From: Actinosynnema sp040640215
GTDB lineage: Bacteria > Actinomycetota > Actinomycetes > Mycobacteriales > Pseudonocardiaceae
Assembly (NCBI RefSeq): GCF_040640215.1
Contig: NZ_JBFABG010000006.1
Span: 363,202-427,201, forward strand
Direction of reading: 5' to 3'
Length of the DNA: 64,000 nt
The notes beneath the pieces are model-generated. The model was not told where the DNA came from. It ran no database searches and saw only the letters and a program-made list of their open reading frames with translations. Numbering within the stretch: position 1 is the stretch's first letter; every line of letters starts with the position of its first letter. Shown here piece by piece: positions 44,774 through 53,679 of this stretch. Position numbers and translations under genes: made by a program.

Positions 44774-44881
44774 CTGAACACGCGGCATGTTCGAACGTCA
44801 AACAACTGCTGGCGGCCCGACCGAGGATCGGGTAGGACTGGCGATCATCAGCTTGGTGTAGACCACCGGAGGGAAGACCGC

Positions 44882-45619
44882 ATGACCGAGACCGTGCCCG
44901 GCTCCGACTACGGCGACGTCGTGCGGAACCACCTGACGAGGGTGGAGCAGCACAACGCCGCCGCGCTGGACGACGTCGCGGAACTCGTCCTGGCCAGCGT
45001 GCGGGCCGACGGGACGGTGCTCACGGCCGGCGCGGGCCACTCGCTGGCCGCCGTCGCCGAGACGTTCTACCGCGCGGGCGGACTGGCCTGCGTGCGGCCG
45101 ATCTACCACCCCGAACTGCTGCCCATGCACGGCGCGGTGAGCAGCACGTCCGCCGAGCGCCGCTCCGGCCTGGCCGCCGAGGTGCTGCGCGACAGCGGCC
45201 TGGCCGCGCACGACGTGCTGTTCGTGTTCTCCACCTCGGGCGTCAACCCCTACCCGGTGGAGCTGGCCGTGCTCGCGGCCGACGCGGGCTGCCCGGTGGT
45301 CGCGGTGACCTCGCTCGCCGCCAGCGCCGCCGCGCCGCGCCGCGCGGGCACCACGCTCGCCGAGAACGCCACCGTGGTCCTGGACAACCTGGTCCCGCCC
45401 GGTGACGCCACCTACCCGGTGGAGAACCCGGTCATCGCGGCCGTGTCGACGGTGGCGACCGCGTTCCTGTGGAACCTGCTGCTGGTGCGCCTGCTGGACA
45501 AGGCCGCCGAGACCGACGTGGACCTGCCGCTGTGGCGCAGCGCGAACGTCGAGGGCGGCGACGCCGCGAACTCCGACCTGCTGCGCAAGTACCAGGCCCG
45601 GATTCCTCAGCTCGGCTGA
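44882..45619 (+). CDS. SIS-domain protein (sugar-phosphate-binding)
   Basis: 245 residues with ggaggga 9 bases upstream. SIS-fold motifs: TVLTAGAGHSLAAVAETFYR near residues 45-62, VLFVFSTSGVNPYPVELAVL near 120 and GCPVVAVTSLAASAAAPRRA. This matches the group of kinase-less SIS proteins that bind or isomerise phosphosugars (N-acetylglucosamine-6-phosphate etherase/GmhA-like). The catalytic residues of MurQ are not obvious. Together with the divergent DeoR regulator it probably handles an amino-sugar or cell-wall recycling intermediate. Confidence 0.83.
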   Translation: MTETVPGSDYGDVVRNHLTRVEQHNAAALDDVAELVLASVRADGTVLTAGAGHSLAAVAETFYRAGGLACVRPIYHPELLPMHGAVSSTSAERRSGLAAEVLRDSGLAAHDVLFVFSTSGVNPYPVELAVLAADAGCPVVAVTSLAASAAAPRRAGTTLAENATVVLDNLVPPGDATYPVENPVIAAVSTVATAFLWNLLLVRLLDKAAETDVDLPLWRSANVEGGDAANSDLLRKYQARIPQLG

Positions 45620-45680
45620 GCAGTGCTGTTCACGGTTCCTCCACACGGTCTGGCTAGTCTGCGACCGCAGAGGGGGAAAC

Positions 45681-47255
45681 ATGAACAGGACGAGCAGAAG
45701 ATGGATATTGGCCGGCGGGGGCGTGGCGGCGGTGGCCGCCGTCGTGGCGGGCGTGATCGTGTTGTCGCCCGAGGACAGCAGGTCCGCCACGACACTGCCC
45801 ACCGTCAAGCCCCTGCCGGCACCGGTCGCGCAGCAGTTCGTCGCCGCGCTGATGGCCGGCAACGCGGCCCAGGCCGCTGCGGCGACCGACAGCACGGCGA
45901 CCGCGCAGCCGGTGATCGAGAAGATGTTGCACGGCATGAAAGGCGCGGCCTACAGCGCGCGGCTCGGTGCGTCGCCGCCGGTCGGCGACGACGACAAGAC
46001 CGCCGTGCTGGGTGCCGACGTGACCTGGACGCTGCCCGACAGCACGCCGCTGAAGTACGCGGTGTCGCTGGAACTGCGCCGCGCGGAGGACAGGTGGCAG
46101 GTGCACTGGACGCCCGCGCTGCTGCACCCGGACCTGGCGGAGGGGCAGGCTCTGGCGCACAGCACGACATCGGGGGAAGGCGCGCTGCTCGACCGCCACG
46201 GAACGCCCGTGCCGCCGGGTTTCGCGCCCGTGGTGATGTCGTCGGTGACCAAGGAGCTCGGTAGCGCCACCGGCGAGCCGGGGTGGCAGGTGGCCGTGGT
46301 CGACGCGGCGGGCGCACCGGTGGCCGTGCTGGCGGAGAAGAAGGCCAAGACCCGTCAACCGATGACGCTGACGTTGGACCCGCCCACCCAGAACGCCGCG
46401 CAGACCGCCGTGGACCAGGTCCCGCTGCCGGCCGTGATCGTCGCTCTGGCCCCGTCCAACGGCGAGATCCTGGCCGTGGCGCAGAACACCGCGGCGAGCT
46501 CCAGCGGGCCGATCTCGGTGCAGAACTACTACGAACCGGGCTCGACGTTCAAGATCGTGACAGCGGCGGCGGCGTTGACGTCGGGCACCGTCACCGCCAC
46601 CACACCCGTGGAGTGCCCGGGGAAGAAGACCATCGGGCCGCGGCAGATCGTCAACGACGACCAGTTCGACCTCGGCACCGTGCCGGTGCACCGGGCGTTC
46701 GCGGCATCGTGCAACACCAGTTTCAGCCAGCTCGCCGCCGACCTCCCGGCGAACGCGCTGCCCCAGACCGCCGCGCTGTTCGGGCTGGGCGCGGACTACA
46801 CGGTCGCGGGGCTGACCACGAACACCGGCAAGGTCCCACCGGCCGAGACGGTCACCCAGCGCGTCGAGGCGGGCATCGGCCAGGGCACCGTGCAGACCAC
46901 GCCGTTCGGCATGGCGCTGGTGGCGGCGACCGTCGCCCGAGGCAGCACCCCGACGCCGCAGCTCATCCGGGAGATCCCGACCGAGGGCGGGCAGAGCCGG
47001 GCGCTGCCGGGCGGTGTGGTGTCGGCACTGCGCTCGATGATGGGCGAGGTCGTCACCGGCGGCACCGCGCGGGAACTCGCCGGGCTCGGAGGCGTGCGCG
47101 GCAAGACCGGGACGGCGCAGCACGGCGACGGCACCAGCTCGCACGGCTGGTTCGTCGGCTACCGGAACGACCTGGCGTTCGCGGTGCTCGTGGTGGACGC
47201 GGGTACCTCCAAGGTCGCGGTCGGCACCACCGCGTCCTTCCTCGGTGCGTTGTAG
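45681..47255 (+). CDS. Penicillin-binding transpeptidase with N-terminal NTF2/MecA_N-like domain
   Basis: 524 residues with agggggaaa before the ATG. An N-terminal membrane anchor (ILAGGGVAAVAAVVAGVIVL) is followed by an NTF2-like domain (QQFVAALMAGNAAQAAAATD, then SLELRRAEDRWQVHWTPALL) as in MecA_N/PbpA-type proteins. The transpeptidase domain has its active Ser in YEPGSTFKIVTAAAAL near residue 288, SCN near 343 and GKTGTAQHG near 475. The usual dimerisation domain is short. It cross-links peptidoglycan and may have low beta-lactam affinity, as in MecA-like proteins, but that cannot be judged here. Its last 97 bases overlap the 3' end of the ABC exporter on the other strand. Confidence 0.9.
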   Translation: MNRTSRRWILAGGGVAAVAAVVAGVIVLSPEDSRSATTLPTVKPLPAPVAQQFVAALMAGNAAQAAAATDSTATAQPVIEKMLHGMKGAAYSARLGASPPVGDDDKTAVLGADVTWTLPDSTPLKYAVSLELRRAEDRWQVHWTPALLHPDLAEGQALAHSTTSGEGALLDRHGTPVPPGFAPVVMSSVTKELGSATGEPGWQVAVVDAAGAPVAVLAEKKAKTRQPMTLTLDPPTQNAAQTAVDQVPLPAVIVALAPSNGEILAVAQNTAASSSGPISVQNYYEPGSTFKIVTAAAALTSGTVTATTPVECPGKKTIGPRQIVNDDQFDLGTVPVHRAFAASCNTSFSQLAADLPANALPQTAALFGLGADYTVAGLTTNTGKVPPAETVTQRVEAGIGQGTVQTTPFGMALVAATVARGSTPTPQLIREIPTEGGQSRALPGGVVSALRSMMGEVVTGGTARELAGLGGVRGKTGTAQHGDGTSSHGWFVGYRNDLAFAVLVVDAGTSKVAVGTTASFLGAL

Positions 47256-49117
47256 GGGCCTTCCGGCTCCGGCTTGACCGCGGCGGGTGTTTCGTCGAAC
47301 TGGGTGCGGTACAGCTCGGCGTAACGCCCGGCCGCGGCGAGGAGCTCGACGTGCGTGCCGCGTTCCACGACCCGCCCGTCCTCCACGACCAGGATCTGGT
47401 CCGCCGAGCGGACCGTCGACAGCCGGTGCGCGATCACCAGCGCCGTCCGGCCCTCCAGCGCCTCCGCGAGCGCGGCCTGGACGGCGGCCTCGGACTCGGA
47501 GTCCAGGTGCGCGGTGGCCTCGTCCAGGATCACCACCCGGGGCTGGGCGATCAGCAGCCGCGCGATGGTCAGCCGCTGCCGTTCGCCGCCGGAGAGCCGG
47601 TAGCCCCGCTCCCCCACCACGGTGTCCAGGCCGTCGGGCAGGGCGTCGACCAGGTTCCGCAGCCGGGCGCGGCCCAGGGCGTCCCAGATCTCCCCGTCGG
47701 TGGCCTCGGGGCGCGGGTAGGTCAGGTTGGCCCGGATCGTGTCGTGGAAGAGGTGCCCGTCCTGGGTGACGACGCCGACCGCGCCGCGCACCGAGTCGAA
47801 GGACAGCTCGCGAACGTCCACCCCGGACAACGAGACGGTGCCCGAGTCCGCGTCGTAGAGGCGCGGGACCAGCGAGGCGATGGTCGACTTGCCCGCGCCG
47901 GACGAGCCGACGAGCGCGACCAGCGCACCGGGTTCCGCGCGGAAGCTGATGCCGTGCAGGACTTCTTCGCCCCCGCGCGTGTCGAGGGTGGCCACCGATT
48001 CGAGCGAGGCGAGCGACACCTTGTCGGCCGACGGGTAGCCGAACCGCACGTCGGCGAACTCCACGGCCACCGGGCCGTCCGGGAGCCGCCGGGGCCGGGG
48101 CGACTCGTCGATCATCGGCTTGAGGTCGAGCACCTCGAAGACCCGTTCGAAGGAGACCAGCGCGGTCATCACGTCGACGCGCGCGTTGGCGAGCGCGGTC
48201 AGCGGCGAGTACAGGCGGGTCAGCAGCAGGGCGAGCGAGACGACCGTGCCGGCGGCGAGGTGGCCGGTGATCGCGAGGTAGCCGCCGAGGCCGTAGACGA
48301 GGGCCTGGGCGAGCGCGGAGACCAGGGTCAGGCCGGTGAGGAACCAGCGGGTGGCCATCGCGGTGCGGACGCCGATGTCGCGCACGCGGGCGGCGCGGGC
48401 GTCGAACTCGGCGGCCTCGACGCGGGGCCGGCCGAACAGCTTCACCAGCGTCGCGCCGGGGGCGGAGAACCGCTCGGTCATCTGCGTGGTCATGCCCGCG
48501 TTGAGGGTGGACGCCTCGCGTTGCAGGTCGGCCATCCGGTCGCCCATGCGCCGGGCGGGCAGCACGAACACCGGGAGCAGGAGCAGCGCGAGAGCGGTGA
48601 CCTGCCACGACAGGGTGAACATCACGCCGAGCGACAACCCGAGCTGGATCACGTTGGTGACGACGCCGGAGAGCGTCGAGGTGAAGGCCCGCTGGGCCCC
48701 GATCACGTCGTTGTTCAACCGGCTGACCAGCGCCCCGGTGCGGGTGCGGGTGAAGAACGCGACGGGCATCCGCTGGACGTGCTCGTACACCACGCGCCGG
48801 AGGTCGTAGATCAGCCCTTCGCCGATCCGCGTCGACTGCCACCGTTCGAGGAGTCCGAGCCCGGCGTCCACCACGGCGATCACCGCGATCACCACGGCCA
48901 GCCACACGACCACGGACACGTCCCGCCCACCGACGATCGCGTCCACCACCCGCCCGGCCAACAGCGGAGTGGTCACCGCGAGCACGGATGACACCACGGT
49001 GAGCAACAGGAAGACGATCAACTTGGCCCGGTGCGGCCGAGCGAACTTCACAATCCGGCGAAACGTCCCCTTCCGCACCCCGCTGGGCGCGTCGGACGCC
49101 GCCATCGCACTTCGCAT
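47159..49117 (-). CDS. ABC exporter, fused permease-ATPase
   Basis: 652 residues from ATG 49117 (others at 49138 and 49105). Six transmembrane helices lie in residues ~35-320 (KLIVFLLLTVVSSVLAVTTP, VVVWLAVVIAVIAVVDAGLG, LSGVVTNVIQLGLSLGVMFT). The ATPase has Walker A LVGSSGAGKSTIASLVPRLY, signature YRLSGGERQRLTIARLL, Walker B VVILDEATAHLDSESEAAVQ and the H-loop ALVIAHRLSTVRSADQ. It is a homodimeric drug or lipid exporter of MsbA type. The C-terminal ~35-residue Ala/Ser/Thr-rich tail is encoded opposite the PBP gene and may be a recent extension; a shorter ancestral stop is likely. Confidence 0.92.
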   Translation of the reverse strand: MRSAMAASDAPSGVRKGTFRRIVKFARPHRAKLIVFLLLTVVSSVLAVTTPLLAGRVVDAIVGGRDVSVVVWLAVVIAVIAVVDAGLGLLERWQSTRIGEGLIYDLRRVVYEHVQRMPVAFFTRTRTGALVSRLNNDVIGAQRAFTSTLSGVVTNVIQLGLSLGVMFTLSWQVTALALLLLPVFVLPARRMGDRMADLQREASTLNAGMTTQMTERFSAPGATLVKLFGRPRVEAAEFDARAARVRDIGVRTAMATRWFLTGLTLVSALAQALVYGLGGYLAITGHLAAGTVVSLALLLTRLYSPLTALANARVDVMTALVSFERVFEVLDLKPMIDESPRPRRLPDGPVAVEFADVRFGYPSADKVSLASLESVATLDTRGGEEVLHGISFRAEPGALVALVGSSGAGKSTIASLVPRLYDADSGTVSLSGVDVRELSFDSVRGAVGVVTQDGHLFHDTIRANLTYPRPEATDGEIWDALGRARLRNLVDALPDGLDTVVGERGYRLSGGERQRLTIARLLIAQPRVVILDEATAHLDSESEAAVQAALAEALEGRTALVIAHRLSTVRSADQILVVEDGRVVERGTHVELLAAAGRYAELYRTQFDETPAAVKPEPEGPYNAPRKDAVVPTATLEVPASTTSTANARSFR

Positions 49118-49300
49118 CAAGCCCCGTGAACCGTCCACGTCAGACAGAACGCGAACGAGCTACGCGAACTTCCCCACTACGCCCAGGGCGAACCACCAGC
49201 CCCTCCCCCACCGGCCGACACCACAAACCCGCCGACCTCATAACCACCACCAGCCCCACGCAACCCACCCTCGGCAGACTCCTGCCACCTTCACCGCAGT

Positions 49301-49400
49301 CGCGCCCGGTCTCCCCGACCGCACTCGCACCCGGTCTCCCCTGCCACACTCGCGCCTGGTCTCCCCTGCCACACCCGCGCCCGGTCTGCCCGCACGCCGT
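49301..49400. repeat. Four tandem 25-bp repeats
   Basis: Units at 49301-49325, 49326-49350, 49351-49375 and 49376-49400 share the pattern cgcgcccggtctcccctgcc with variation, the last copy being the most divergent. They lie in the gap between the ABC exporter start and the enoyl-CoA hydratase stop. The rest of this gap (49118-49433) shows no gene. Too irregular in spacer content and lacking palindromic units to be CRISPR. Confidence 0.75.
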
Positions 49401-49433
49401 CGCCCCACCCCCACTCACGGAGGTCGAGCCAGG

Positions 49434-50255
49434 TCAGGCCGAATTCGCGCCCGTGGCGAGCGCGGTCAGCTCGGCGAGCCGCCGCACCTGCGCGGCGCGT
49501 TCGGCGGCGAGCTGCTCCTCCTCGGACGCGCCGTCCGCAGCGTGCGCGAGCAGCGCCAGGGTCTCCCGCACCGCACCCGGCATCGGGCGCAGCACCTGGG
49601 CGACCAACTCGTCCACTGCCGCGTCCACGTCGTCGACGGGCACGACGGAGTTCGCGAGGCCGATCCGCAACGCCTCCTCGCCACCCACCCGACGCCCGGT
49701 CAGACAGATTTCGGCCGCGCGGGAATACCCGACCAGTCGAACCAGCGGCAACGTGCCGCCGAGGTCGGGCACCAGGCCGAGGGAGGTCTCGGCCATGCAG
49801 AAGCTCACGTCGTCGGCGGCCACGCGGAAGTCGCACGCCAACGCGAGCTGGAAGCCCGCGCCGATGGCGTGCCCGCGCACGGCGGCGATCGTGACCCGGC
49901 CGGGGTCGCGCAACCAGCGGAAACCCTCCTGGAAGCCCGCGATCAACGCGGCACCGCCGTCAGGTCCCCGCAGGGTGATCTCGGCCAAGCCGGGCTCGCC
50001 CTCGATCGGTGCGCCGCCGAACATGCGCCGGTCGAGCCCAGCGGAGAAGGCACGACCGGAGCCCCGGACGACCACAATGCGGACGTCCGGGTCCAACTGC
50101 GCGCCGATCGCCCGCAACGCCGTCCAAGTGGACGGCGTCTGTGCGTTGAGCACGTCGGGGCGGTCGAGCGTGACCGTCGCGCGCGGTCCGTCGACGACGA
50201 GCCGCACGCCACCGCGCTCCAGCAGGTCGGCGTCGATGGTGGTCGGTGCCGACAT
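49434..50255 (-). CDS. Enoyl-CoA hydratase/isomerase family protein
   Basis: 273 residues with ggaggt 8 bases upstream of ATG 50255. Crotonase motifs: ATVTLDRPDVLNAQTPSTWT, VVVRGSGRAFSAGLDRRMFG (oxyanion hole) and VTIAAVRGHAIGAGFQLALA, CDFRVAADDVSFCMAETSLG (second oxyanion and catalytic position). The acidic residue position in LGLVPDLGGTLPLV fits active hydratases. Substrate unknown; likely an echA-type paralogue. It is read with the HTH and ABC-F genes upstream, an order I recall from mycobacteria (echA12 and neighbours). Confidence 0.87.
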   Translation of the reverse strand: MSAPTTIDADLLERGGVRLVVDGPRATVTLDRPDVLNAQTPSTWTALRAIGAQLDPDVRIVVVRGSGRAFSAGLDRRMFGGAPIEGEPGLAEITLRGPDGGAALIAGFQEGFRWLRDPGRVTIAAVRGHAIGAGFQLALACDFRVAADDVSFCMAETSLGLVPDLGGTLPLVRLVGYSRAAEICLTGRRVGGEEALRIGLANSVVPVDDVDAAVDELVAQVLRPMPGAVRETLALLAHAADGASEEEQLAAERAAQVRRLAELTALATGANSA

Positions 50256-50321
50256 GCGTGAGACCTCCGGGTTCGGGACGGCGTCGTCTCTCCTCGACGC
50301 CCGATGTTACCGGAGGGTAGC

Positions 50322-50531
50322 TTACTTCTTCTTCGTGCGGGTGGCGCCACCGCGACCGCGTAGCTGCACACCGGACTCGCTGAGCACCCGGTGCACGAAG
50401 CCGTAGGAGCGCCCGGTGGACTCGGCCAACGCCCGGATGCTCGCGCCCTTTTCGTACTTCTTCTTCAGGTCAGCGGCCAGCTTGTCCCGCGTGGCGCCGG
50501 TGATCCGGGCACCCTTCTTCAGGTCAGCCAC
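50322..50531 (-). CDS. Small helix-turn-helix DNA-binding protein
   Basis: 69 residues from GTG 50531 (ggaagg 8 bases upstream). A lysine-rich N-terminus (ADLKKGARITGATRDKLAAD) is followed by a compact HTH (KGASIRALAESTGRSYGFVH, RVLSESGVQLRGR) and a basic tail (GGATRTKKK). It resembles the small conserved actinobacterial HTH protein that sits between an echA-type gene and an ABC-F gene, and may be a nucleoid-associated or regulatory protein. No ligand domain. Confidence 0.8.
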   Translation of the reverse strand: MADLKKGARITGATRDKLAADLKKKYEKGASIRALAESTGRSYGFVHRVLSESGVQLRGRGGATRTKKK

Positions 50532-50695
50532 CTTGTCCCGCCTTCCGTAGACAGCAGGTCGGGCCGTGAAAGCCCCTGTCGTCGCAATGATCGAACACGA
50601 AGACCAAGAACGCCAGGCGATCATGCGAAAAGATCGGCGAGCGGTAGGTTGATCACTGTGGGTCGATCGGGCGTCACGGAGCGAAAACCCTTGGC

Positions 50696-52324
50696 TCAGG
50701 CCAACTGCACGAGCTCCAGGTACTCATCCGACCAGTGGTCCTCGGAACCGTCGGGCAGCAGGATCACCCGCTCGGGCTCCAACGCCTCCACCGCACCCGG
50801 ATCGTGCGTGACCAGCACAACCGCGCCCTCGTAGCGGCGCAGCGCGTCGAGCACCTGCTCCCGGCTGGCCGGGTCGAGGTTGTTCGTCGGCTCGTCCAGC
50901 AGCAGCACGTTCGCCGCGCTCGACACCAATCCCGCAAGCGCCAATCGGGTCTTCTCGCCACCCGACAGGGTGCCTGCCGGCTGATCGAGCTGCTCACCGC
51001 TGAACAGGAACGTACCGAGCAACGACCGGAGCTGCTGCTCCTGCACGTCCGGCGCGGCGTGCCGGATGTTCTGCCAGACGGACGCCTCGTGGTCCAGCGT
51101 CTCGTGCTCCTGGGCGAAGTACCCGAGCTTCAGCCCGTGGCCGGCGAGGACCTCGCCCGCGTCGGGGCGCTCCATGGACCCGATCAGGCGAAGCAGGGTC
51201 GTCTTGCCCGCGCCGTTCAGCCCGAGGATGACGACCCGCGAGCCCCGGTCGATCGCCAGGTCGACCCCGGTGAACACTTCGAGGGAGCCGTACGACTTGC
51301 TCAGCCCCTCGGCGGTCAACGGCGTCCGACCGCACGTGGCGGGCTGCGGGAAGCGGATCTTCGCGACCTTGTCCGCCTGCCGCTCGTCCTCCAGGCCGGC
51401 CAGCAGCTTCTCGGCACGGCGCGCCATGTTCTGCGCGGCCACCGCCTTGGTCGCCTTCGCCCGCATCTTGTCGGCCTGCGCCATCAACGCGCCGGCCTTC
51501 TTCTCGGCGTTGGCCCGCTCCCGGCGGCGGCGCTTCTCATCGGAGGCGCGCGCCTCCAGGTACTTCTTCCAGCCCATGTTGTAGATGTCGACCTCGCCGC
51601 GCGTCGCGTCGAGGAACCACACCTTGTTGACCACGTCGTCGAGCAGCTCGACGTCGTGGCTGATGACGACCAGACCACCGTCGTGGGACTTCAGGAAGCC
51701 CCGCAGCCACGTGATCGAGTCGGCGTCGAGGTGGTTGGTCGGCTCGTCGATCAGCAGGATCGTGCTCGACTTCGCCCCGACCCCCGCCTCCGACGCGGCG
51801 AACAGGATGCGCGCGAGCTCCACCCGCCGACGCTGACCACCGGACAGCGTGCGCAACGGCTGCGCCAGCACCCGGTCGGCCAGGCCCAGGTTCGAGCAGA
51901 TGCGGGCGGCCTCACTCTCGGCGGCGTACCCGCCGAGAGCGGAGAAGCGCTCCTCCAGGCGGCCGTACTTGCGCACGACTCCCTGGAGCTCCTCGTCGTC
52001 CACCAGCTCGGCCATCGCCGACTGGGCCTTCTCCATGTCGCGCAGGAGCTGGTCCAGCCCGCGCGCGGAGAGGACCCGGTCCTTCGCCACCACCGAGAGG
52101 TCCCCCTCGCGGGGGTCCTGGGGCAGGTAGCCGAGCTCTCCGGTGCGCCGGACCTCGCCCGCGTAGGGCTGCCCTTCGCCCGCGAGGACCCGCAGGGACG
52201 TGGTCTTGCCCGCGCCGTTGCGGCCGACGAGGCCGATCCGGTCGCCGGGCTGGACACGGAGGGTGGCGTCGGACAGCAGGATGCGCGAGCCGGCGCGCAA
52301 CTCAAGGTCGGTTGCGGTGATCAA
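50696..52324 (-). CDS. ABC-F family ATPase (ribosome-associated)
   Basis: 542 residues, TTG start at 52324 with ggag 7 bases upstream. It has two ATPase cassettes: Walker A GLVGRNGAGKTTSLRVLAG and ILGLNGAGKTTLLRLIGSM, signatures LSGGQRRRVELARIL and LSGGEKTRLALAGLV, and Walker B LLIDEPTNHLDADSITWLRG and VLLLDEPTNNLDPASREQVL. The linker between them (KKYLEARASDEKRRRRERAN, then ADKMRAKATKAVAAQNMARR) is the positively charged P-site tRNA interaction motif of ABC-F proteins. No transmembrane domain. Members act as translation factors or antibiotic-resistance ribosome protectors; which applies here cannot be said. Confidence 0.93.
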   Translation of the reverse strand: MITATDLELRAGSRILLSDATLRVQPGDRIGLVGRNGAGKTTSLRVLAGEGQPYAGEVRRTGELGYLPQDPREGDLSVVAKDRVLSARGLDQLLRDMEKAQSAMAELVDDEELQGVVRKYGRLEERFSALGGYAAESEAARICSNLGLADRVLAQPLRTLSGGQRRRVELARILFAASEAGVGAKSSTILLIDEPTNHLDADSITWLRGFLKSHDGGLVVISHDVELLDDVVNKVWFLDATRGEVDIYNMGWKKYLEARASDEKRRRRERANAEKKAGALMAQADKMRAKATKAVAAQNMARRAEKLLAGLEDERQADKVAKIRFPQPATCGRTPLTAEGLSKSYGSLEVFTGVDLAIDRGSRVVILGLNGAGKTTLLRLIGSMERPDAGEVLAGHGLKLGYFAQEHETLDHEASVWQNIRHAAPDVQEQQLRSLLGTFLFSGEQLDQPAGTLSGGEKTRLALAGLVSSAANVLLLDEPTNNLDPASREQVLDALRRYEGAVVLVTHDPGAVEALEPERVILLPDGSEDHWSDEYLELVQLA

Positions 52325-52496
52325 CAGGAAGCTCCGGGTGAGTGGTCGGATGGGGTCGACGGCGCGCAGCGAGCGCCGGACCTACTCGATCAAGATGACC
52401 ACGACACCAGTGTACGGGGTGTTCGCCACCGAATTAGCCACCTGTGTCCACCGGCATACATTGCGTAGATGACCACCGGCGAGCGGATGACCGCCG

Positions 52497-52856
52497 ATGG
52501 AGTCCACGGCCAAGAGCGCGCTGGTCACCGGCGCGAGCCGACGCATCGGCTACGGCATCGCACGAGAACTGCGCGTTCGCGGCAACGCTGACAGGACCGA
52601 GGACCGGGAAGAAGCCGTCATCCGGACCGTCGACCTCGACGCCGTCCGGAGGATCTCGGACGTCAACGTCGTGGCCGCCCCCGGCTTCGCCAACCGGCAT
52701 GGAAGGCGTCACTGGCCGAGCACGACGGCGCGTGGCCGGCATCGCCTCGTACCCGATGAAGCGACTCAGCACCTCGGAGGACGTCGCCCGCCTGGTCGCG
52801 TTCCTTGCCGCCGCAGGTAGCCATGGTTGCCTGCGGACGCTGTCCGGCTTTGCCCT
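52497..52856 (+). pseudogene. Decayed short-chain dehydrogenase relic
   Basis: Frame 3 (52497-~52690) starts MESTAKSALVTGASRRIGYG, IARELRVRGNAD, an SDR nucleotide-binding N-terminus. Frame 1 later (~52702-52856) gives an SDR C-terminus, GIASYPMKRLSTSEDVARLV, AFLAAAGSHG. The catalytic Ser and YxxxK region between them is missing, so a large internal deletion plus a frameshift has destroyed the gene. Confidence 0.65.
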
Positions 52857-53094
52857 CGCAGGCAGGTGGCCGCCGCCGAGCAGATCCAGCGCAGGTCCAG
52901 CGAGCGGCGAGCGCGGGGTGACCGGTTGCCCGCTCCAGCCCGGGTGCCCTTTCACGTCGCCCGTCGACCTTCGCCTGTTGCCTGTTACCCGGTACGCGAG
53001 CTCGTGGCTGGTAGCTCCGATCCGACCCCACCACACCCAACGCACCCCCGAGTCGGGTCACATCGCCAACCACTTCACCTCCGTAATGACGTGA

Positions 53095-53679
53095 TCAGCT
53101 CGCTGCTGTCGTAGGTGTCAGGCCAGTTGTCGTCACCTCCGTGTTCTGGGGCGCTGAGTGGACAGGTCCGGCGATCGTCGGACCAGGTAAGGCGGTGGCG
53201 TTGGACGGACCGGCGGGGTTTCGGGTGGTAGCCGGCGGGAGGTTCGTGGCTGGGGGCTGAGGTGTGGCGGTAGGGGGCGGCCACCCGGGGCCGGTGGTTG
53301 GTCGGGCCCCCGTGGGCAGGTTTCCGGTCGGCGAGGACCCGCTGGAGTCGGGCGCGGTGGTGTGCGGCAGGTCGGTGGTCGGGACTCCTGGCGGCTGAAC
53401 GGGCGAGGGTGCCGGGGTTGGCTGGTTGGGCGACGTCGTGTGGGTGGAGGTGCCGCGCGGGTTCGCCGGTTCCGTGGTGGAGGGGGGCAGTCCGGCCAGG
53501 GCGAAGCCGACTGCCACGACCAGGGCTGTGGTCCCCAGGGCACTGCCCGCCACGGCCACAGCCCTGCGGCGGCTTCTGATCTCCTGGCCATGGTGGATGA
53601 CGTCCACGGCACCGAACGTGCGAGGCCGGCGCTCGATGTTCAGCTCGTCGAACAGCTCCTTGAGTTGCTCCTCAAGCAC
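53095..53679 (-). CDS. Single-pass membrane protein paired with the SigE-family sigma factor
   Basis: 194 residues, GTG 53679 with ggaggtg about 9 bases upstream, overlapping the sigma stop by 8 bases. The cytoplasmic N-terminus (LEEQLKELFDELNIERRPRT, FGAVDVIHHGQEIRSRRR) precedes one transmembrane helix (AVAVAGSALGTTALVVAVGF) and a long Pro/Thr-rich extracytoplasmic tail. There is no zinc-finger anti-sigma motif, but translational coupling to a sigma factor and the topology suggest a non-canonical anti-sigma or signalling partner. The function is inferred from context. Confidence 0.72.
   Translation of the reverse strand: MLEEQLKELFDELNIERRPRTFGAVDVIHHGQEIRSRRRAVAVAGSALGTTALVVAVGFALAGLPPSTTEPANPRGTSTHTTSPNQPTPAPSPVQPPGVPTTDLPHTTAPDSSGSSPTGNLPTGARPTTGPGWPPPTATPQPPATNLPPATTRNPAGPSNATALPGPTIAGPVHSAPQNTEVTTTGLTPTTAAS

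Noticed and set aside
45654..48905. About 1080-codon minus-strand frame through the PBP and exporter genes
   Set aside because: It runs antisense to the PBP gene and out of frame with the exporter, encoding mostly Arg/Gly/Ala-rich sequence.
46283..48991. About 900-codon plus-strand frame opposite the ABC exporter
   Set aside because: A shadow of the exporter gene: no motifs, highly charged low-complexity content, and codon positions mirrored.
49301..49400. Tandem repeats considered as a CRISPR array
   Set aside because: Units are directly adjacent with no unique spacers and no palindromic core, and no cas genes are nearby.
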